This document shows positions 9,787 through 21,262 of a stretch of 64,000 nt of DNA, piece by piece. The translations under genes were made by a program, and so were the position numbers. Origin of the DNA: Paeniglutamicibacter psychrophenolicus (GTDB taxonomy: Bacteria > Actinomycetota > Actinomycetes > Actinomycetales > Micrococcaceae); contig NZ_JAGIOE010000001.1 in the NCBI RefSeq assembly GCF_017876575.1, positions 2,418,001-2,482,000 of the forward strand, read 5' to 3'. The notes under the pieces were generated by a model. The model searched no databases. It had not been told where the DNA came from and saw only the letters and a list, made by a program, of their open reading frames with translations. Positions within the stretch are counted from its first letter, which is position 1. Each line of letters opens with the position of its first letter.

Positions 9787-10341
9787 GTGGACACCTTTAT
9801 CAAGGGGCCGTCAAAGCGCGATGTTGCGGGCATGAAGGCCGCCTTCGCACTGGTTGGGAGCACGGAGGTGGTGTCCGTCCTGTTCAAGAATGCGCGTTAC
9901 GGCAACTTCCTGGTCACCGGGGCCGCGCACCTGACCGTGCTCGATGACCTGATGGTCGGCGGGCTGAACGCCGCGGCCGCGGCCAAGGCGACCAAGTCCG
10001 CGGAGGGTGAGCCGCTGCGGCAGCGCCAGCCGGACTCGGACGTCCGCGCCTTCCCTGCGGTATTCGAGGGGGACTTCGACCCGACGCCGATTGCCGCGGA
10101 CAAGGTGGCGCACGGCGACCTGGTTGTCGCTTCGTTCACGCAGGCGCCCTACGGCGACTTCGTGGTCACCGGCGTGGCCACCGCGGCCGAGGGCGATGCC
10201 GCCTATCTCATGGTCGGGCCGTGGATCCTTCACTCCGCCGATGGACCTGCACCGCGGTTGAACGAAGTGGAGCTGGTGGCCGCTGCCGGCGGCCACATCG
10301 CGCCGGTCCCGCCGCGCCGCGGACAGGTGGACTTCGAGTAG
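9787..10341 (+). CDS. unknown protein with internal duplication
   Basis: A 184-residue protein that I do not recognise. It contains two copies of a motif about 110 residues apart: SVLFKNARYGNFLVTG with LMVGGL, and ASFTQAPYGDFVVTG with LMVGPW. Each copy would form a small beta-rich unit with the YG(N/D)F(L/V)VTG core. There is no signal peptide and no membrane segment. The GTG start at 9787 is weakly supported (an AGAAC/ACGGAG stretch upstream). The gene stands alone and converges on the DUF222/HNH gene, with a very strong terminator between them. Confidence 0.7.
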   Translation: MDTFIKGPSKRDVAGMKAAFALVGSTEVVSVLFKNARYGNFLVTGAAHLTVLDDLMVGGLNAAAAAKATKSAEGEPLRQRQPDSDVRAFPAVFEGDFDPTPIAADKVAHGDLVVASFTQAPYGDFVVTGVATAAEGDAAYLMVGPWILHSADGPAPRLNEVELVAAAGGHIAPVPPRRGQVDFE

Positions 10342-10369
10342 TCGCCTCGGTTTCTCGCCGCTGCCCCGT

Positions 10370-10435
10370 GAACGACCCTGCACCAGGAACGACCCTGCGC
10401 GTCCATCCAATCCGGATCGGACGCGCAGGGTCGTT
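10370..10435. terminator. strong bidirectional terminator with a duplicated arm
   Basis: Perfect 17-bp inverted repeat: AACGACCCTGCGCGTCC at 10388-10404 pairs with 10419-10435. The loop contains an additional ATCC/GGAT pair. A second copy of the arm start, GAACGACCCTGC, lies at 10370-10381, 17 bases before the copy at 10387-10398, so two alternative pairings with the right arm are possible. Located between convergent genes; no long T-run. Confidence 0.7.
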
Positions 10436-10447
10436 GCCATTGGTGGC

Positions 10448-12301
10448 CTAGAACAGGGGCGGGTTGGGAGTGCGCCAGTAGGTGTTGCGTCTCGGTTTTT
10501 GCTCGGGGTCCATGAACTTGGGCAGGATGACGGAGAAGAGCCCGTCGTCGTCGCGCACGACATCGATGAGCCCGGTGTGCCTGGCATGGTGGTGCCCCGA
10601 ACAGAAGGGCCGCCCATCGTTGACCCTCGTGGTTCCGCCGTTTGCCCATTCGTCGTCATGGTCGATCTCGCAATGCTCCGGGGGCACGGTGCAGCCGGGC
10701 ATGATGCAGCCGCCGTAGATCCCCAGGATGATCTCGCGCATGTAGTCGGGGAAGAAGCGCTCCTCCTGGCCGAGGTCCAGGATCTGGGATTTGCCGCCCA
10801 TGACCGCGGGCACGACCCCGCCGTTGCACAGGCCCTGGCGCAGTTCCGCCGGGGTGAGTTTCTGGCCGCGGGAGGTGATGCCGTGCGTGTCGGCCAGCCC
10901 GCGCAGCTCGTCCAGGGTGGCGATGACCAGTGTCTTGGGGGAGGGCAGGCCGATGGTCTTCTTCCCGGTGCGTGGTTGGCCCGCCGCCCTGATCAAGTTC
11001 AGCAGTCCCTGCAGATGTCGTTGCGGAGGGGTGAGCCCGTCGCCTCCATAGGCGGTGGAGTTCATGCTTCCCGGATCGAATAGCCCGTTCCGGGTGCCTG
11101 CACCGTTGCCGTTGCCGTTGCTGCCGTTGGTTCCGGTTGCGTTGGTGAACAGATTGGCGAGGATGCCGGGGCTCTTGGGATCCAGCGACAGCTTCTGGAT
11201 GGCGGCTGGATCGGTGAGCGGTGCGCCGGTGGCGGGGTCGGTGAGGAAATCGGGGAAACCAGCACCCGGACCGGCGTGTTCTGCGGTGCCGGACAGACCG
11301 TCGGAGCCATCGATGCCGGTGTCGGCAGCGTCGGCGACATCTGTATCCGCACCCGTGCCGGTGGTTGCCAGGGCCTGGGCGAGCAGCCCGTCGCGGTCCC
11401 CGGCCTTGGTCCTGGGGTTGTCGGTGCTGGCGCACAGGGCCAGCAGGGCCTCGGTGTCCCGCGGCAAGGTGCGCAGCAGGAATTCACCCAGCCCGCCGGT
11501 GGTGCCGCGGTAGAACAGCCCGGTCCGTGTGCGCAGAACCTCCTCGGGGAGATCCTCGGGTCCATTCTCGAGGGATGTTTGGATCCCGGCCAGCAGCTTC
11601 GCGGTGGTGCGGGGATCCTGGGTGCGCACGGACTCGGCGACCTGGTCCTCGAGCGTCCCCGCCAGGGCGGCGGCGTCGGGGTGCCGTTCGATCTGTGGGA
11701 CGAGGGACTCGAGCTTGCGGGCTGCGGCGCCGATCTGGCCGGGGTCGGCGGTCCCGTCGGCCAGATCCCGAGCCAAGACGGGGAAGCGTGCCGGGGCCAA
11801 CCGGCCGTGGACATCGGTGCCGGGCAGCAGCCTGTCGATGGACTTGACCCGTTCGCGGGCCTCGAAGAAGGAAATGTGCAGGAAGCCGGAGAGGAATTCG
11901 GTGGTGTCCTTGAAGACCGGCCGGCCGGTGGGGACCGTGGCCGGATCCTCCGGAAGCACCGTGGTGCCCGCGAGGTATCCGGCCGGGTCCCGGTGGATGG
12001 CGGCGAGGTCATCGAACGTGGCCTCGGGAAGTTCGTGGACCAGGGTGCGCCGGGCGGTCTCGGCGGCCAACAGCCGGGCGTGGGCGGCGGTGCGGTGCCC
12101 ATCTTCGGCCGCCCGGGCGAACAGGGCGGCGTGGACCGGGGAGCTGGTGTGTGCGGCGACGCGCCGCGAAAGGTCGCGGGCCAGTGCCTGGACCTCGAGC
12201 AGGGCGCGTAGTTCATCATCCGGCGACACCTGGTGTCCCGGGGCGCCGCGGGTGCCCGCGGTGAGTTCGATGAACCGGTCCGTTTCCATGTCCACCAGCA
12301 T
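10448..12301 (-). CDS. DUF222 / HNH endonuclease domain protein (13E12 repeat family)
   Basis: A 617-residue protein of the large actinobacterial 13E12 family: an N-terminal DUF222 helical region (about residues 30-270), a glycine/asparagine-rich linker (about 370-400), and a C-terminal HNH nuclease module with C-x-VPPEHCEIDHDDEW (catalytic His-His-Asp region), DGRPFCSGHHHARHTG. All zinc and catalytic positions of the HNH fold appear intact. These genes occur in many copies in Micrococcaceae genomes and may be mobile or involved in DNA exchange; the true role is unknown. The ATG at 12301 is used; an in-frame ATG four codons later (MET) is an alternative. Confidence 0.85.
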   Translation of the reverse strand: MLVDMETDRFIELTAGTRGAPGHQVSPDDELRALLEVQALARDLSRRVAAHTSSPVHAALFARAAEDGHRTAAHARLLAAETARRTLVHELPEATFDDLAAIHRDPAGYLAGTTVLPEDPATVPTGRPVFKDTTEFLSGFLHISFFEARERVKSIDRLLPGTDVHGRLAPARFPVLARDLADGTADPGQIGAAARKLESLVPQIERHPDAAALAGTLEDQVAESVRTQDPRTTAKLLAGIQTSLENGPEDLPEEVLRTRTGLFYRGTTGGLGEFLLRTLPRDTEALLALCASTDNPRTKAGDRDGLLAQALATTGTGADTDVADAADTGIDGSDGLSGTAEHAGPGAGFPDFLTDPATGAPLTDPAAIQKLSLDPKSPGILANLFTNATGTNGSNGNGNGAGTRNGLFDPGSMNSTAYGGDGLTPPQRHLQGLLNLIRAAGQPRTGKKTIGLPSPKTLVIATLDELRGLADTHGITSRGQKLTPAELRQGLCNGGVVPAVMGGKSQILDLGQEERFFPDYMREIILGIYGGCIMPGCTVPPEHCEIDHDDEWANGGTTRVNDGRPFCSGHHHARHTGLIDVVRDDDGLFSVILPKFMDPEQKPRRNTYWRTPNPPLF

Positions 12302-12420
12302 GCGCCGAAGCGGGGTGCCGCGGGGGCGGAGGAAGGAATCTGTGGATAACTATTTTCCGGGAGCGGGAATCCGCCGGGCCAGGCGTGTGGAGCCGAGGCC
12401 GTGGTCGATGCGGGCCACGC

Positions 12421-13179
12421 TCAGGCGTCGCGGCCGTCCCGCGGTCCGAACACGGTCAGTGCCTCGGCGTCGCTCGCCGCGGAACCGATGAAGTACTCGG
12501 CCCATTTCCGGCGGCCAGGGTAGCTCGAGGCGGCAACCACCTGCGCGATGGCCTCCTCGACGTCGATGATGCTGCGGTGCAGGGACACGGCGCCGTCGCG
12601 CAGCAGCGCCCAGTGGCCGCCCGCCCGGCCGTAGGGCATTCCCACGCTGCCGGGATTGACGACCAGGCGGCGGTCCACCAGCCGCACGAAGGGCATGTGG
12701 GTGTGCCCGCAGACCACGGTCCGGACCTCGTCGGGCAGCTCGGCGAAGGCCTCGGCCCAGCGCTCCAGCCGGGTGTCCACCAGCACGACCTCCTCGTCGT
12801 CGCGCGGGGTGCCGTGGCAGAACACCACGGGGCCGAAGCCCTCCAGCTCGAGGGTGACCGGATGCGGCAGCTGCTCCAGCATCGTGATGTGCTCCGGGCC
12901 CAGCTGCGCGGCCGCCCAGGGGACGACCTCGTCGGGAACCTCGATCGAGGCGCCCCGGGCGACGGCCGCCAGCTCGCGGTCCGCGTTGCCGCGCACCAGC
13001 ACGGCCCGGTCGCCCAGGACCGCCAGCCGGTCCAGGACCTCGACGGGTTGCGGCCCGGCGGCGTGGTCCCCGGTGATGACGATGAGGTCGGCGGCCGCGA
13101 CCGCGGGCTCGGCCAGGACCGCCTCGAGCACCGGCAGCACGCCGTGGATGTCGGACAGGACGGCGACGGAACGGATCAT
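12421..13179 (-). CDS. metallophosphoesterase, YfcE/MJ0936-like
   Basis: A 252-residue calcineurin-like phosphoesterase. The di-metal motifs follow the standard order: DIHG (10-13), GDH (37-39), GNAD (84-87), a CHGTP segment near residue 137, and GHTH near residue 175, followed by NPGSVGMP, which is typical of YfcE-like phosphodiesterases. No signal peptide, so it is cytoplasmic. The substrate is unknown. It lies between the DUF222/HNH gene and the epimerase gene on the same strand, with clear gaps, so it is not tightly coupled to either. Confidence 0.88.
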   Translation of the reverse strand: MIRSVAVLSDIHGVLPVLEAVLAEPAVAAADLIVITGDHAAGPQPVEVLDRLAVLGDRAVLVRGNADRELAAVARGASIEVPDEVVPWAAAQLGPEHITMLEQLPHPVTLELEGFGPVVFCHGTPRDDEEVVLVDTRLERWAEAFAELPDEVRTVVCGHTHMPFVRLVDRRLVVNPGSVGMPYGRAGGHWALLRDGAVSLHRSIIDVEEAIAQVVAASSYPGRRKWAEYFIGSAASDAEALTVFGPRDGRDA

Positions 13180-13205
13180 TCCTTGAGTATGCCGAGGTGG
13201 CGGGT

Positions 13206-14267
13206 TCAGGGCAATGGGTTCCGGTGCCGGTCTTCCGGGGTGGCCTGGATCGCCGGGTGCACGCGCAGGAATTCATCTTCCGCGGCGTAGTCGGTGAAGG
13301 GTGTGAAGCGGGGGTCATCGTCTGCCGGGCGGTGGGCCGGGTCGGCCAGCAACCAATCGAGCTCGGCCCCCACGGTTTGGGCGTAGCTGCCCACGGGCCG
13401 GTAGCCCAGGGCCACCGAAGCGCTGGTGTCCAGGACGATGGGAGGGAAGAAGTTCCACGGGTGGTCTCCCAGGCACGGGGCCCGGTCATCGTCAAGCAGG
13501 ATTTCATCCCAGTGGTGGCCGAGGTGGGCGGCGATGGTGCGGGCGATCTGAAGGCCGGTGGGTGCGTCGGGGTCGGCGCTGTTCAGGATCCGGGTGCCGG
13601 GGTTTGCCGCGACGACCTCGATGAGCGCGGCGGTGTTGGCCGCGGCGGTGGTGTGGTCGGCCCCGCGGCCGGCGTTGGCCAGGAAGAGTGCGGGCCGGCG
13701 GTCGAGGATGCGCTTGAGGAACACCCATTCGCGCGGGTTGGATGCCCCGGCGCCATGGACCTTCGAGGGACGGATGACGGTGACCGGCGCCCCGCTGTCC
13801 AGCAATACCTGCTCGGCGGCGACCTTGTTGGAGCCGTAGCCCTCGCGGGATTGGTGGGTGCCGTGTCCCGGGGCCATCGTGGGGTTGGTTTCCTTGATGG
13901 GAGCGTCGAACCGCGGGGCAACCTCGGAGTTGACGTGGTTGCCGCTGGCGTCCACGTAGACGGCCTTGCTGGAGAGCATCACCGTCGAATCGAGGCGGGG
14001 CAGGTGTGTGAGCAATTGGGTTGCGTGCGCGGCGGTGTAGCAGGCGGCATCGACCAGCAGCTCGGCACCGGGGCCGATGGCGTCGGCCAGCGCGTGGTCG
14101 TCGTACCTGTCCGAGGCGATGAATCGGGCGCCGGCAGCGGCCAGCGGCGCGGGCAGCTTGGCGGGGTGGCGGCCGGTGACATTGACCGACCAGCCGGCGG
14201 CCAGCAGGTGCCCGGCGGTGGCCAGCCCGAGCACCCCGGTGCCGCCCAGGATGATGGCGCGCTTCAT
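13206..14267 (-). CDS. NAD-dependent epimerase/dehydratase (extended SDR) family protein
   Basis: A 353-residue Rossmann-fold protein. The nucleotide-binding motif GGTGVLG lies at residues 8-14 (MKRAIILGGTGVLG). The start at 14267 is fixed by the glycine motif and by the four-base ATGA overlap with the gene upstream; the longer open frame overlaps that gene. A YGSNKVAAEQ segment near residue 140 provides the YxxxK pair of short-chain dehydrogenases. Substrate not identifiable; such proteins often act on nucleotide sugars or flavonoid-like compounds. Translationally coupled to the DUF6176-like gene. Confidence 0.85.
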   Translation of the reverse strand: MKRAIILGGTGVLGLATAGHLLAAGWSVNVTGRHPAKLPAPLAAAGARFIASDRYDDHALADAIGPGAELLVDAACYTAAHATQLLTHLPRLDSTVMLSSKAVYVDASGNHVNSEVAPRFDAPIKETNPTMAPGHGTHQSREGYGSNKVAAEQVLLDSGAPVTVIRPSKVHGAGASNPREWVFLKRILDRRPALFLANAGRGADHTTAAANTAALIEVVAANPGTRILNSADPDAPTGLQIARTIAAHLGHHWDEILLDDDRAPCLGDHPWNFFPPIVLDTSASVALGYRPVGSYAQTVGAELDWLLADPAHRPADDDPRFTPFTDYAAEDEFLRVHPAIQATPEDRHRNPLP

Positions 14268-14698
14268 GCGCCGGCGGGTTCGGCGGGAGTCCCCGATTCC
14301 GGGGCCTCGGTGGCCGGCGCCTTCCCGGTGCGGCCCCAATGCTCCATGGCCGCCGCGAGGTGCGCGGGGGCGAGCATGAACATCGGTTCCAGTTCCTCCC
14401 AGCCCGGTTCCTTGACGCTGCGGCTGTACTCGGCGTGGGTGGCGCCGATGGGCAGCGCCTCGTCGAGCCCGGTGCCTTCGCCCATGAGGGAAAGGTGGTA
14501 GATCCAGGTGCAGCCGTCGGCCTCCCGGTGCCGGAAGGTGGTCTCGAAGGCGGCGCGTTCGGCGGGGATGGACTCCAGTGCCTCGTCGTAGCGATCGTGC
14601 AGGACATCCATCCACTGCGTGAACCCGTCCTCCTGCCCCTCGCGGATGCGCGAGCGGCTCAGCTCCAGGCGCAGCCCGGGCGGCACCGAGGCAGGCAT
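14264..14698 (-). CDS. DUF6176-like small protein
   Basis: A 144-residue protein resembling the DUF6176 family: RLELSRSRIREGQEDGFTQWMDVLHDRYDE followed by AFETTFRHREADGCTWIYHLSL and EPGWEELEPMFMLAP. It has an alpha/beta-barrel dimer look (like ABM or EthD domains), inferred from the pattern only. The last 25 residues are alanine/proline/glutamate-rich. Its TGA overlaps the ATG of the epimerase gene, so the two are co-translated and may act on the same compound. Function unknown. Confidence 0.65.
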   Translation of the reverse strand: MPASVPPGLRLELSRSRIREGQEDGFTQWMDVLHDRYDEALESIPAERAAFETTFRHREADGCTWIYHLSLMGEGTGLDEALPIGATHAEYSRSVKEPGWEELEPMFMLAPAHLAAAMEHWGRTGKAPATEAPESGTPAEPAGA

Positions 14699-14907
14699 CG
14701 GGTGGCCGGGGAAGTCGCGGGGTTCGGGACGGAACGGGGTGTGGGGTTACTGGTTCTCCATGGTGCCATCCTGCCACCGGGTCTCAGGCTCCGGGCCGCT
14801 CGGCACGCCCGCCGGAGGCCGCTGCCAGGCGGTGAACCACGGCATGGACATCGACAGGGCCATGAAGGGCACGAAGCCCGCGGCGGGCCGGGGTGGGGGC
14901 ATGGAAC

Positions 14908-14940
14908 GGCCCGGTGCCCCCGATGAAGGGGACACCGGCC
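14908..14940 (-). terminator. hairpin downstream of aconitase
   Basis: Inverted repeat with one internal mismatch: GGCCCGGTGCCCC at 14908-14920 faces GGGGACACCGGCC at 14928-14940 with a seven-base loop. It lies just after the acnA stop (14955) on the minus strand. No T-run follows, so it could be a transcript-stabilising hairpin or a weak terminator. Confidence 0.5.
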
Positions 14941-14954
14941 CGTGGCCCGGCGCG

Positions 14955-18076
<3,122 letters not shown>

Positions 18077-18433
18077 ATGAAGAAGTTTTCGCTCACTGCC
18101 ATGGCCCGCACCCAGATGCAGCTTGCCGCGACGGCCTCCAGCGGACGCAGCGCCAACACGGTTTTCGGCGGGCACGAGCACACGCTGCGCCAGACGGTGA
18201 TCGGCCTGGCCGCGGGGACGGAACTGAAGGAACACATCAACCCCGGGGAGGCGACGATCATGGTGCTCAGCGGGCGGATCAGGCTGACCTCGGGCCAGGA
18301 GCACTGGGAGGGGCGGACCGGGGACCTGCTGGTGCTGCCGGCCGGGTACTCGCAGATCACCGCGCTGGAGGAATCGGGGTTGCTGCTGAACGTGGCCAAG
18401 ATCGACCGGCTGGAAGCGGCAGGAAACGACTGA
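18077..18433 (+). CDS. cupin domain protein
   Basis: A 118-residue single-domain cupin. The beta-barrel motif appears as LKEHINPGEATIMVLSGRIRLTSGQEHWEGRTGDLLVLPAGYSQ, but only one of the usual metal-binding histidines (in EHINPGE) is clearly present, so metal binding is uncertain. A good start is given by AGAGGA four bases before the ATG. The gene diverges from acnA and stands upstream of the DUF6924-like gene with a 76-base gap. Could be a small binding or sensing protein; no substrate can be named. Confidence 0.8.
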   Translation: MKKFSLTAMARTQMQLAATASSGRSANTVFGGHEHTLRQTVIGLAAGTELKEHINPGEATIMVLSGRIRLTSGQEHWEGRTGDLLVLPAGYSQITALEESGLLLNVAKIDRLEAAGND

Positions 18434-18509
18434 GCCCCGATTCGCGGGCGGACTGTTTCCGCTGCCGGCATCCTTCCACGGGCGCGGGTGGCCGTGGAAG
18501 ACTGGCGCC

Positions 18510-18926
18510 ATGAAGATGCTGCCCGACACCTGGTCGGTTTCTCCCTTGGTCCGCCTTGATTTCACCGACCAGGCCGCCTGGGGGCGCCTGCTTGAGGCCG
18601 TGGGGCGAGCGAGCGAGGAAGGGTTTCTGGCGAACCTGTCCATCGTCGACGATCCGGCATTCGACGGGGCGGCCCCGCAGCTCCTGCGCGCGGCCGTCGT
18701 TCCCAACCGGTTTGGCCCGACGGTTTTCTTCGCCGCCGACCGGCGCAGCCTGGCCGACCGCGGGTACCCGGTCTTGGTGATCGACCTGATGGAGGGGCGT
18801 CCGGAATTCCGTTGCGTCGCCTCGGAGTTGTGGGCGGTGGAGAGCAACCTGAACATCGCCAACCTGGATTGGGAGGATTTCGTGCGCGCTTCCGACGCGT
18901 CAGGGGTCTTTAGGGGATTCGCGTAG
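18510..18926 (+). CDS. DUF6924-like protein
   Basis: A 138-residue soluble protein that resembles the DUF6924 family: LVRLDFTDQAAWGRLLEAVG, SIVDDPAFDGAAPQLL, the hydrophobic strand YPVLVIDLMEG, and the C-terminal SNLNIANLDWEDFVRASDASGVFRGF. This last block is the most characteristic. Function unknown; family members are common in actinobacteria and may be immunity-like or regulatory proteins, but nothing here supports a specific role. Neighbouring genes are unrelated. Confidence 0.7.
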   Translation: MKMLPDTWSVSPLVRLDFTDQAAWGRLLEAVGRASEEGFLANLSIVDDPAFDGAAPQLLRAAVVPNRFGPTVFFAADRRSLADRGYPVLVIDLMEGRPEFRCVASELWAVESNLNIANLDWEDFVRASDASGVFRGFA

Positions 18927-19037
18927 CCGTGCGACCAGGACCGCCGCGGTTGCGCGTGGCCGCGCGCGTGAGGCCTTGGACACATTGGGCCTGCGGGCCC
19001 GGTGGATTTCCAGCCCGTTAAGAGACACTGATGGGTA

Positions 19038-19739
19038 ATGACTACTTTGATTGCGCTACAGGCCGCGACCGCCGATCCCTCCGGCGGAAGCCTGATCACC
19101 CGATTCGCCGACTGGGCGGTGCACCTGATGGAGGTCATCGGGGCGCCCGGCGCCGCGCTGGCCATCGCGCTGGAGAACCTGTTCCCGCCGCTGCCCTCCG
19201 AAGTCATCTTGCCGCTGGCCGGTTTCACCGCCAGCCGCGGGTCCTTCTCGCTGTTCGAGGCGCTGCTGTGGACCACGATCGGGTCGATCTTCGGCGCCTA
19301 CGCGCTGTACTGGGTGGGCCGGGCGCTGGGCCGGACGCGCACCCGGGCGATCTTCGGCTGGCTGCCGCTGGTTGACCTGGAAGACGTGGACAAGGTCGAG
19401 GGCTGGTTTGACCGCAACGGCTCCAAGGCCGTGTTCTTCGGCCGGATGATCCCGATCTTCCGCTCGCTGATCTCCATCCCCGCCGGCGTCACGAAGATGA
19501 ACCAGGCCAGGTTCCTGGGCCTGACCGCGGCCGGGTCGTTGATCTGGAACTCCATCTTCGTGCTCTCCGGGTACTACCTGGGGGAGAACTGGCACATCGT
19601 CGAGACCTATGCCGACGTCTTCCAGAAGATCGTGATCGTGGTAGTCGCCGCGCTGATCGTGCTCTGGGCCGTGCTGAAGATCCGCAAGTCGCGGGCGAAG
19701 AAGAGCGCTGCCCTGCAGGACGCGGACGCAGCCAAGTAG
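19038..19739 (+). CDS. DedA family membrane protein
   Basis: A 233-residue inner membrane protein of the DedA/VTT (SNARE-associated) family, whose members move undecaprenyl phosphate or other lipids across the membrane. Visible signatures: the re-entrant loop ENLFPPLPSEVILPLAGF (about residues 46-63), and FGRMIPIFRSLISIPAG (about 134-150) with the conserved arginine and the proline/glycine helix break. The C-terminal helix ends in a lysine-rich tail on the cytoplasmic side. Followed by a strong intrinsic terminator. No clear Shine-Dalgarno; the ATG at 19038 gives a typical N-terminus. Confidence 0.9.
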   Translation: MTTLIALQAATADPSGGSLITRFADWAVHLMEVIGAPGAALAIALENLFPPLPSEVILPLAGFTASRGSFSLFEALLWTTIGSIFGAYALYWVGRALGRTRTRAIFGWLPLVDLEDVDKVEGWFDRNGSKAVFFGRMIPIFRSLISIPAGVTKMNQARFLGLTAAGSLIWNSIFVLSGYYLGENWHIVETYADVFQKIVIVVVAALIVLWAVLKIRKSRAKKSAALQDADAAK

Positions 19740-19763
19740 CCGCACCGCCCCACCGAGCCCCGG

Positions 19764-19825
19764 GCCCGGTCGCATGTCCCTGGCACCCCGAAAGGAAAGC
19801 CAAGGACGTGCGGCCGGGCTTTTTT
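19764..19825 (+). terminator. intrinsic terminator of dedA-like gene
   Basis: A 16-bp stem with two G-U pairs: GCCCGGTCGCATGTCC at 19764-19779 against 19804-19819, loop closed by an inner TGGC/GCCA stem, followed by six T (19820-19825). The right arm plus T-run is nearly repeated at 22472-22485, on the other side of the telA/xpaC-like pair. Confidence 0.85.
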
Positions 19826-19947
19826 GCGGCCCGGGGGGAGGTGGCGTCCCCTCGGCTATGCGGTTGCCGCTGATTGCGGGGCTTTCCCTGTGACTGAAGG
19901 TCAACGTGTGGATGGCCCGGTGGCAGAGGTCATGTTGAAGGCCGCGG

Positions 19948-19990
19948 CCGACATTGATGTCGGACATCTGCGGTAACCTTCAGGTAACCT
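19948..19990 (+). promoter_or_regulatory. dyad and direct repeats upstream of telA
   Basis: A perfect dyad CCGACAT-TG-ATGTCGG at 19948-19963 is followed by two copies of GGTAACCT (19972-19979 and 19983-19990), 11 bases apart, which is one helical turn. Together they lie 44-86 bases before the telA start. This arrangement suggests an operator and an activator or extended promoter site; the cognate regulator is unknown. Confidence 0.45.
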
Positions 19991-20033
19991 CTTGCAGACT
20001 GCAACTTGGCCCAAAGCCTCCAAGGAGTACATC

Positions 20034-21260
20034 ATGTTGAACCCGCTCGACCTCGACTCGAATTCGTCCCTGCAGGCAGGGAACCCGCTTGAGTTGGAGC
20101 CGCCGAAGCCTGTGGCCGAGGTAACGGTTCATGTTCCGGAGAAGGTCGGTGGCATGGTCCTGGTGGATGCCGACGCGCAGCAGAAGCACGCTGAGACTGC
20201 CAACAGCTTTCTTGACGACCTGCTGGCGGTCCCGCTCCAGAGCCCGGAATTTCAGACCAAGTTGGCCCAGTTGACCCGGCTGGGCGAGGGCACGATGCAG
20301 CAGGCAAGCGGTGCGTCCAATCGGATGTTGAAGAGGCCGGCAGCCGTTCTTGCCGCGACTGGCGCGGACCCTGCATCGCGGACCGGCAACACCTTGGTGG
20401 AACTGCGGCAGATCGTCACCGAGCTGGATCCCAAGCGCCATGATTTGACTGGCACGAAGCGTTTTCTGAAGTTCCTACCCGGGGGTAGCGCTATGCAGCG
20501 ATACTTCTTGAAGTACGAGTCGTCGCAAGAGCAACTCGACGCCATTACCAAGGCACTCAAGGGTGGGCAGGACGACCTTCGGCAGGACAACGCTGCCATT
20601 CAGACCGAACGCGATGCTCTCTGGGCTGCGATGGGGAAGTTGGCGAATTACGCCGTGCTCGCGAGCCACCTTGGAGACGGTTTGGAGCGGCGGATTGAAG
20701 AGCTGCGCAACGTTGGTAAAGCGGACGACGCCACAACCCTGGAGGCAGACGCCCTCTACTATGTCCGCCAGCGCCACCAAGACTTGTTGACCCAGATGGC
20801 GGTTTCCATCCAAGGGTATCTGGCTCTTGACGTGGTCAAGAAGAACAACTCGGAGCTGATCAAGGGCGTGGATCGGGCGCTCGACACCACTCTCTCAGCG
20901 CTGCGGGTCGCGGTGATAGTTGCGCAAGCCCTGGCTCAGCAAAAGATCGTTCTGGCGCAAATTGATGCCCTCAATTCGACCACGTCGGACTTGATTGTCT
21001 CGACCTCGGAACTCCTCCGTTCCCAGGGTGCTGCCATTCACAAGAATGCTGCCCGGGCAACAATCGACTCCACCAAGTTGCAGCAAGCATTCGACAACGT
21101 ATTCCAGGCCATGGACGAGATCGACAGGTTCAAGACGGAAGCAGCACAGTCCATGAAACAGACGGTGCAGGTTCTTGAAGGTCAAGTGGGTCGAGCGCGA
21201 CGTCAGCTTGAGCGCAGTCACGCCACAGACGCAGCCACTACGCACACACAGAGGGGCTAA
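20034..21260 (+). CDS. telA: toxic anion resistance protein, TelA family
   Basis: A 408-residue cytoplasmic protein of the TelA/KlaA family, linked to tellurite and other toxic-anion tolerance and to cell-envelope stress. Visible family features are the long helical, coiled-coil-rich body and segments such as LKYESSQEQLDAITKALKGGQDDLRQDNAAI and SIQGYLALDVVKKNNSELIKGVDRALDTTLSALRVAVIVAQAL. The ATG at 20034 is chosen because AAGGAG (20022-20027) lies six bases upstream; an earlier in-frame start at 19992 lacks one. G+C at the third codon position is visibly lower than in neighbours. Two bases separate it from the next gene. Confidence 0.9.
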   Translation: MLNPLDLDSNSSLQAGNPLELEPPKPVAEVTVHVPEKVGGMVLVDADAQQKHAETANSFLDDLLAVPLQSPEFQTKLAQLTRLGEGTMQQASGASNRMLKRPAAVLAATGADPASRTGNTLVELRQIVTELDPKRHDLTGTKRFLKFLPGGSAMQRYFLKYESSQEQLDAITKALKGGQDDLRQDNAAIQTERDALWAAMGKLANYAVLASHLGDGLERRIEELRNVGKADDATTLEADALYYVRQRHQDLLTQMAVSIQGYLALDVVKKNNSELIKGVDRALDTTLSALRVAVIVAQALAQQKIVLAQIDALNSTTSDLIVSTSELLRSQGAAIHKNAARATIDSTKLQQAFDNVFQAMDEIDRFKTEAAQSMKQTVQVLEGQVGRARRQLERSHATDAATTHTQRG

Positions 21261-21262
21261 CG

